Source: Nocardia otitidiscaviarum NBRC 14405
GTDB lineage: Bacteria; Actinomycetota; Actinomycetes; Mycobacteriales; Mycobacteriaceae
Assembly (NCBI RefSeq): GCF_000308635.1
Contig: NZ_BAGD01000072.1
Location: 1 to 58,048 of the forward strand
DNA: 58,048 nucleotides
Direction of reading: 5' to 3'
In this document: positions 52,332 to 58,048 of the stretch, piece after piece
Layout: the number at the start of each line of letters is the position of its first letter
Position numbering within the stretch: the first letter of the stretch is position 1
Made by a program: the position numbers and the translations under genes
The notes under the pieces: model-generated
The model's input: only the letters and a program-made list of their open reading frames with translations
What the model was told of the DNA's origin: nothing
The model's database searches: none

Positions 52332-53045
52332 TCAGCCGGGCATGAACATGTGCCACTGCTCCAGCGTCTGCGGGCGCATCACGTAATTGCTGTCGCGCAC
52401 GGCGGAGAGGGCGGCGCTCGGCTCCTGGGAGTACCAGTGGCCGGGGTACACCACCGGGTCGCCCTTCAACCCGGCCAGATAGCGGAGGCTGTGGAACATG
52501 GCGTCGGAGTCGCCGCCGGGGAAGTCGGTGCGGCCGCAGCCGTCGACGAACAGGGTGTCGCCCGCGATGAGACGGTCGTCGAACAGGAAGCACTGGCTGC
52601 CCGGGGTGTGGCCGGGGGTGTGCAGCAGTTCGATCTCCAGGCCGCCGATCGCGACCTTGTCGCCGTGCTCGTGGCCGGTCAGCTCACTGGGCGCGATATC
52701 GGTGACCTGCGCGACCCAGGGCAGCTCCTCCTTGTTGACGTGCACCGGCACATCCACGTTTTCCAGGAGCTCCTTCACGCCGCGCAGGGTGAAACCGAGC
52801 ATGGTGCCGCCGACGTGATCGGGGTGGTGGTGGGTGGCCAGGACGCCGCTCAGGCGCATGCCGTCACCCTCGGCGATCTCGACCAGCTCGTTCGCCGCGT
52901 AGGCCGGATCGACCACCACGCACTCGCCACTGTCGCGGTCGCCGATGAGATACGCGAAATTGCGCATCTGGGTGGCGATCGGATCGCCCACGGCCCAGTC
53001 ACGGCCGGAGAGCAGTTGGCGGAAGTACACACGGTCGGATCCCAT
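52332..53045 (-). CDS. MBL-fold hydrolase, glyoxalase II-like
   Basis: A 237-residue metallo-beta-lactamase-fold enzyme. The two-metal motif ATHHHPDHVGGT is complete, with further ligands in HTPGHTPGSQ, IAGDTLF and VYPGHWY. This spacing fits the glyoxalase II/thiolesterase branch, which hydrolyses acyl-thiol conjugates; with mycothiol as the main actinobacterial thiol, a mycothiol-linked role is plausible. No ribosome site precedes the ATG, but a leaderless-type promoter does. Confidence 0.88.
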   Translation of the reverse strand: MGSDRVYFRQLLSGRDWAVGDPIATQMRNFAYLIGDRDSGECVVVDPAYAANELVEIAEGDGMRLSGVLATHHHPDHVGGTMLGFTLRGVKELLENVDVPVHVNKEELPWVAQVTDIAPSELTGHEHGDKVAIGGLEIELLHTPGHTPGSQCFLFDDRLIAGDTLFVDGCGRTDFPGGDSDAMFHSLRYLAGLKGDPVVYPGHWYSQEPSAALSAVRDSNYVMRPQTLEQWHMFMPG

Positions 53046-53052
53046 ACCGGAC

Positions 53053-53058
53053 ACCCTA
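53053..53058 (-). promoter_or_regulatory. -10 box of a probable leaderless MBL-hydrolase transcript
   Basis: Read on the minus strand, TAGGGT ends seven bases before the ATG at 53045, the same arrangement as for gcvT, ilvE and the DUF3043 gene. Confidence 0.5.
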
Positions 53059-53167
53059 TTGGGCGGGCGGGATCGACGGGCGGGGACTCCCGGCGCCCGC
53101 ACCGAATGCGGGGACGGTCAGCGCGTGACGCGGTCGGCCGGGTCGCGGTACCGATTCCCCGGTGCGC

Positions 53168-54034
53168 TCATCCCGCGAGCGCCTCGCGGAGGGCGGCCGC
53201 GAAAGCCTCGGGTTCGCCGGTCTGGCCGTATTCGCCGCCGAGGAAACCGCCGTGGTCGCTCGGGAAGATGCGCATCTCGGTGCCGAGGCGCTGGGCGACG
53301 GCCTCGCTCGCGCGGCGCGCGAGCTGGCCCTCGGATTCGATGCCACCCGCCAGCACGATGCGGGTCGGGGCCGCGCGCAGGGCGTCGAAGTCGTACTCGT
53401 AGTAGGCCAGGGTGGCGAGGTTCTGCGCGAACATCACGTCGTCGCGGCTGCCGTCGTCCTCGGTCGGCATGCCCAACTCGGCGGGGTCGGGGGTGGGCCA
53501 CTCGGCGAAATCGGCCGGTACCTCGCCCCGATGGCTGGACAGGGTGAGGAATTTGGCCATGGCCGGGCCGAAACCGTGCTCGGTGTAGGTGCGGCACACA
53601 GCGGTGGTGGCCGCCAGGGCGTGCGCACGGTCCGGGAGCACCTGCGCGGCGGGCGGTTCGTGCGCCACCAGGGTGCGCACCTGTTCGGGATGCTGCGCCA
53701 CCAGGGCGAGTGCGTTCACGGCGCCGCCGCTGCTGGCGAACACGTCCACCGGGCCGCGATCCAGGGCGGTGATGAGCCGGTGCAGGTCGTCGGCGTGCTG
53801 GTCGGGGGTGGACTCGCGGGCGTCGTCGGTGCGGATGCTGCGCTCCACGCCGCGCGGATCGTAGGTGACGACCGTGCGATCGGTGAAGTATCCGGCCAGG
53901 GTGCCGAAACCGGCCGCACCCATGGGGGATCCGATCATCAGCAGGACGGGACCGTCACCGGCCTCGGAGTCGCGGATGTCGTAGGTGAGGATGGCGCCCG
54001 GAACCTCGAGCGTGTGTGTTTTCGGCTCGGCCAT
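53168..54034 (-). CDS. Alpha/beta hydrolase
   Basis: A 288-residue serine hydrolase. The nucleophile elbow is FASSGGA (G/A-x-S-x-G type), the oxyanion region is MIGSPMGAAGF, and the catalytic His is in PSDHGGFLGG near the C-terminus; the acid is likely in the segment after VLAGGIESEG. No signal peptide. AAGGAG precedes the ATG at 54034. The substrate is not predictable; family members include esterases and epoxide hydrolase-like enzymes. Confidence 0.87.
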   Translation of the reverse strand: MAEPKTHTLEVPGAILTYDIRDSEAGDGPVLLMIGSPMGAAGFGTLAGYFTDRTVVTYDPRGVERSIRTDDARESTPDQHADDLHRLITALDRGPVDVFASSGGAVNALALVAQHPEQVRTLVAHEPPAAQVLPDRAHALAATTAVCRTYTEHGFGPAMAKFLTLSSHRGEVPADFAEWPTPDPAELGMPTEDDGSRDDVMFAQNLATLAYYEYDFDALRAAPTRIVLAGGIESEGQLARRASEAVAQRLGTEMRIFPSDHGGFLGGEYGQTGEPEAFAAALREALAG

Positions 54035-54106
54035 GATTCGCTCCTTCCGCAGGGGTGTGCTGTGTAGACGAACCGGCGGCGCGGAAATCATCGGCCCGGT
54101 GGCGGG

Positions 54107-55240
54107 TCAGATCGAGGGGATCGGCTGAGGTGCGGGGGCTGCCGGGGTGGTGGCGGTCGAGCGGGCCTGTGCGACGGCTCGAATCCAGTTGGCGAAGAAC
54201 ACTTCCGCGTCGGCGGTCCAGTCGGCCATCACCTCGGCCGGGTGGATCGGCAGTGGGAAGCCGTCGAGCTGGGTCGGGTCGAAGGTGGTGCGGAGGCGGA
54301 CGGCGAGGTCGAGGAGGGTTTGTTCGGTGTCGTGCGGGAAGTAGCGCGACGGGATGGCGGGGAAGGGGCGCATCGGGTCGGACAGCCAGCGGCGCAGGTC
54401 GCGGCGGTGTTCGCGGGCCATGGTGTCGGGCAGGTATTCGGGGTGGCCCTGGAGGAAGATGTGGCGTAGGCCGTCGGGGCCGGTGGCGAGGTGCCATTCG
54501 GCTTCCTCGGAGTCGAGCAGAATGTCGACGCCCGCCTCCCGGAGATCGGCGGAAGTCATTGCGTTCCAGCGGGAATGGGGCACCCGCACGGGTGTCGCCA
54601 GACCTTCGACCAGTGCGGTGCCGGGATGCGCGCCCGGCTGCACGCCGCCCATGCGGTCCAGGGCGGCACCGTGTACCCAGTGGTCGCACGCACCGTGTGC
54701 GCGGTACGGCAGACGGTGACGCTCCAGTCCGTGCAGCAGATGCAGTGCGGCGTGGGCGGATTGGCAGGAGAACAGCAGTGAGGCAGCGCCCGAGCAGTCG
54801 CGCAGGATGCGGTCGACCACCGCGAGGCTGGGCTCGGCGGCGATATCCGCGGCCTTGGGTTCACTGCCGCTGATGATGAGGGCGTCCATGGCGGCCAGTG
54901 CGGGCCAATCGACGTCGATGCTCGCGCGGAGCGGGTCGATGCCGAAAAACGTGACCGCCACTTCGGATTCGGCCGCCTCCTCTGGGGATGCCCCAGTCGC
55001 CTCGGACCGGATTTCCGAGGGGCGGCCGTCCGGGCGACAGGTCGCCGAGGATTCGTCCGACGCGCATCCGGTCGCCGTTCGTCCGGACGCGACGCTCGCC
55101 GACGGGCTACCGGTCGCGGCACCGAAACCCGTTGTCCGCCAGCCCAGCCGCGCCGCGCCCGCGGCCACTGCGGCGGCAAAGACTCTGCGAGTCATACTCT
55201 CCGGCCGCAGCGACATCAGATCCACGATTCCGATTCGCAC
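54107..55240 (-). CDS. MetA/HTS-like acyltransferase or amidotransferase with low-complexity insert
   Basis: A 377-residue protein of the homoserine O-acyltransferase (MetA/HTS) class I glutamine amidotransferase-like fold. The catalytic Cys159 is in LFSCQSAHAAL, with HSRWNAM and FLQGHPEYLPDTM (catalytic His and Glu) following as in that family. Between the first strand/helix and VTFFGIDPL, residues 35-93 are a Ser/Ala/Gly/Thr-rich stretch with two Cys that has no counterpart in the usual proteins. The start GTG at 55240 gives the natural N-terminus VRIGIVDLMS; a GTG at 55282 would add 14 residues. It may make an O-acyl amino acid; substrate choice is uncertain. Confidence 0.82.
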   Translation of the reverse strand: MRIGIVDLMSLRPESMTRRVFAAAVAAGAARLGWRTTGFGAATGSPSASVASGRTATGCASDESSATCRPDGRPSEIRSEATGASPEEAAESEVAVTFFGIDPLRASIDVDWPALAAMDALIISGSEPKAADIAAEPSLAVVDRILRDCSGAASLLFSCQSAHAALHLLHGLERHRLPYRAHGACDHWVHGAALDRMGGVQPGAHPGTALVEGLATPVRVPHSRWNAMTSADLREAGVDILLDSEEAEWHLATGPDGLRHIFLQGHPEYLPDTMAREHRRDLRRWLSDPMRPFPAIPSRYFPHDTEQTLLDLAVRLRTTFDPTQLDGFPLPIHPAEVMADWTADAEVFFANWIRAVAQARSTATTPAAPAPQPIPSI

Positions 55241-55375
55241 GGCTGCACCGCCCGATCGCGGTGCGTCCGATGACGCAAACACTTGTTCAATCCTTCGGAA
55301 CGGGCGCGATCGGCCGACCGCGTAGATCAGTACAGAGCAGTGATCGGACAGGCGAAATGTCCGCGCAGACAGGTG

Positions 55376-55409
55376 CCCCGCGCACCGATCACGCGATCAG
55401 TGTGCGGGG
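55376..55409 (-). terminator. Hairpin terminator after adoK
   Basis: A 15-base stem (CCCCGCGCACCGATC with GATCAGTGTGCGGGG, two G-U type positions) with an ACGC loop lies 30 bases past the adoK stop on the minus strand. Confidence 0.65.
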
Positions 55410-55439
55410 CTCAGGCGTCCGGCAGGGAACCGGCGGGTG

Positions 55440-56531
<1,092 letters not shown>

Positions 56532-56626
56532 CTACACTGTCCGAGACGGGCGACTCCACCCCCGAGCGGGGGATCGGCGTGCCGATCCGGGCCGGGAGCT
56601 ACGGGTTCGGTCGCGGCTGGACATGC

Positions 56627-56664
56627 GTCAGCGCGGAACCCCGTGGCTGGGGTTCCGCGCTGAC
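56627..56664 (-). terminator. Strong hairpin terminator after erpA
   Basis: GTCAGCGCGGAACCCC and its exact complement form a perfect 16-base stem with a six-base loop, starting nine bases past the erpA stop on the minus strand. It separates erpA from adoK. Confidence 0.8.
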
Positions 56665-56673
56665 GGCGCGACT

Positions 56674-57024
56674 TTAGTTGAAGCTGTCGCCGCAGGCGCA
56701 GGAGCCGGTGGCGTTCGGGTTGTCGATGGTGAAACCCTGCTTCTCGATGGTGTCGACGAAATCGATCGCCGCGCCCTGCACGTAGGGGGCGCTCATGCGG
56801 TCGACCACCAGGTTCACGCCGCCGAACTCGACGGTCAGGTCGCCGTCGAGGCTGCGGTCGTCGAAGAAGAGCTGGTAGCGCAGGCCGGCGCAGCCACCGG
56901 GCTGCACGGCGATCCGCAGCGCGAGGTCGTCGCGACCCTCCTGATCCAGCAGTGCCTTCGCCTTCGAGGCGGCGGCATCGGTCAGCGTCACCCCGTGGGT
57001 GGTGGTCTCGTTCTGCACAGTCAT
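56674..57024 (-). CDS. erpA: Iron-sulfur cluster insertion/carrier protein, ErpA/HesB family
   Basis: A 116-residue A-type iron-sulfur carrier. The three conserved cluster Cys are in QPGGCAGLRY and the C-terminal GSCACGDSFN. It matches the mycobacterial Rv2204c protein nearly residue for residue in the stretches I recall (DQEGRDDLALRIAVQPGG, DFVDTIEKQGFTIDNP). It passes Fe-S clusters to target enzymes in the cytoplasm. AGGAGAG lies before the ATG at 57024, and a strong terminator follows. Neighbouring adoK on the same strand is as in M. tuberculosis. Confidence 0.93.
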   Translation of the reverse strand: MTVQNETTTHGVTLTDAAASKAKALLDQEGRDDLALRIAVQPGGCAGLRYQLFFDDRSLDGDLTVEFGGVNLVVDRMSAPYVQGAAIDFVDTIEKQGFTIDNPNATGSCACGDSFN

Positions 57025-57350
57025 GAACTCTCCTAGGGCACCGTGTTCAACCGTGAACTGTGCACGGCTCAAAGGCTGTCAACGCCGCTTCCCCGGCGGC
57101 TATTCCTCATCCTACGCGGGACCCGGCGACTCATCCGCCCTACCCACCCGGACATCCGGCGGTGCGGGCGGCGCGAGCCCTCGAGCTGGGCGGTAAGCCG
57201 CGACCATGGTCGTGACCGGGCGAGATGTCCGTATATCCGGCTACCGGCGCCGCCGTTTCAGCCCGGTCGGGGCTGGGTTTCGTGTGGTCGACGACACCGG
57301 AAACGGACCACGTTTTCCGGACGAACGTGGGATCGAATAGCCTGGTCGGC
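57025..57350. other. Divergent promoter region of erpA and the DUF3043 gene
   Basis: About 326 bases between two divergent genes. The only feature I can support is the -10 box for the plus-strand gene near its right end. The open frames are shadows. Confidence 0.4.
57338..57343 (+). promoter_or_regulatory. -10 box of a probable leaderless DUF3043 transcript
   Basis: TAGCCT ends seven bases before the GTG at 57351 and no ribosome site is present, as for gcvT, ilvE and the MBL-hydrolase gene. Confidence 0.5.
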
Positions 57351-58007
57351 GTGAAGTTCCTGCGCCGCGGCGAGTCCAGCACCACCGACGACACCACCTC
57401 CGCTTCGTCGAACGGCGATTCGGCGACGGTTGCCGAGCCGAACGTCACGCTCGGCAAGGGCCGTCCCACCCCCAAGCGGCGGGACGCCGAAGGGCGTCGG
57501 CGCGGTCCCGTGGCGCCCGCGCCCATGACCGCCAAGGAGGCGCGCGCCCGGCGCAAGGCCAATCGCGGCAACAAGGAGCAGCGCAAGGTCGCGGCCGCCC
57601 AGCGGCGCGCCGAGAATGCCGACCGGCGGGCGCGCATGCTCGCGGGTGAGGAGCAGTTCCTGCTGCCGCGCGACCGCGGCCCGGTGAAGGGATACGTGCG
57701 CGATGTGGTCGACGCGCGGCGCAACCTGCTCGGACTGTTCATGCCGCTGGCGTTGGTGTTGATTCTGACCATGTTCCTGTCGCCGGTGCTGCAGGCGTAC
57801 GTCACGCTGGCCATGCTGGTCATGATGGTGTTCATGATCGCCGAGGGCTTCGTGCTGGGGCGGATCGTGAACAAGCGGGTGCGGGAACGCTTCCCGGACG
57901 CCGAGGATTCCAGCTTCTCGCTGGGCTGGTACGCGTTCGTGCGCGCCTCGCAGCTGCGCAAGATGCGGGCTCCCAAACCACGGGTGCAGCCGGGCGCGAG
58001 CGTCTAG
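57351..58007 (+). CDS. DUF3043 membrane protein
   Basis: A 218-residue conserved actinobacterial membrane protein. The N-terminal 110 residues are hydrophilic and very basic (PTPKRRDAEGRRRGP, QRRAENADRRARML), followed by DRGPVKGYVRDVVDARRNLLG and two membrane helices (about 123-141 and 145-166), then a basic tail. Mycobacteria carry a homologue (Rv2206) in the same neighbourhood. The function is unknown. The GTG at 57351 is chosen for the family-like N-terminus VKFLRRG and the leaderless promoter. Confidence 0.88.
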   Translation: MKFLRRGESSTTDDTTSASSNGDSATVAEPNVTLGKGRPTPKRRDAEGRRRGPVAPAPMTAKEARARRKANRGNKEQRKVAAAQRRAENADRRARMLAGEEQFLLPRDRGPVKGYVRDVVDARRNLLGLFMPLALVLILTMFLSPVLQAYVTLAMLVMMVFMIAEGFVLGRIVNKRVRERFPDAEDSSFSLGWYAFVRASQLRKMRAPKPRVQPGASV

Positions 58008-58048
58008 GGGGATCGACGCGGGCGGCCCCGCTCCGAGTATCGACTCGG

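Overview
The window is high-GC actinobacterial DNA, most likely from Nocardia or a close relative in the Nocardiaceae/Mycobacteriales. The support is gene content and order. The left edge has the lipoyl-domain start of sucB/dlaT and pepA; the right part has gcvT, ilvE, adoK (nearly collinear with the M. tuberculosis protein as I recall it), an ErpA/HesB-type protein and a DUF3043 membrane protein. These are neighbours in the Rv2202c-Rv2215 segment of M. tuberculosis. Type VII secretion (EspC/WXG-like) proteins, Scr1/DUF397 pairs and leaderless promoters fit the same assignment.

Layout. (1) 1-3335: conserved metabolic block (sucB partial, small conserved protein, thioredoxin-like protein, leucyl aminopeptidase). 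(2) 3400-16760: mixed accessory genes: KptA RNA phosphotransferase, a TetR regulator divergent from a GNAT acetyltransferase, an alpha/beta hydrolase, an orphan ParA ATPase, a zinc uptake locus aztABCD with a Zur-box-like palindrome between the divergent aztA and aztB, an NmrA-like oxidoreductase, a Cys-repeat membrane protein, HxlR and Fic. (3) 16990-24606: a type VII secretion-linked cluster with an EspC-like protein, a WXG-headed effector-like protein with a glycine-rich hydrophobic tail, an overlapping membrane protein, a gene broken by one in-frame stop, a Ser/Thr kinase with about eight membrane segments, and an Hsp70-lobe/beta-propeller membrane protein. (4) 24884-27002: small genes divergent from an Scr1-type regulator/DUF397 pair. 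(5) 27218-43518: a defence island. It holds a fused HTH-methyltransferase-specificity protein with unusual catalytic motifs, a complete type I restriction operon hsdM-hsdS-hsdR, a UvrD-like helicase, a DUF262/HNH/AlbA_2/DUF4357 protein, a BRCT exonuclease and a nucleotidyltransferase. (6) 43534-46436: a five-gene overlapping minus-strand operon whose first two genes repeat the EspC-like/WXG-effector design of region 3, followed by two small membrane proteins and a lipoprotein. (7) 46582-58007: conserved block (gcvT, ilvE, a glyoxalase-II-like enzyme, adoK, erpA, DUF3043) with a few lineage genes, including a caspase-like protein directly upstream of ilvE.

The roughly 43 kb between pepA and gcvT behaves as an accessory segment in an otherwise conserved neighbourhood. 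The two most interesting systems are the paired type VII effector-like modules (17760-20394 and 43534-46436), which share an N-terminal domain but have unrelated C-termini and different membrane-protein partners, and the defence island at 27218-41180. Function is inferred throughout from motifs read by eye; no database search was possible.
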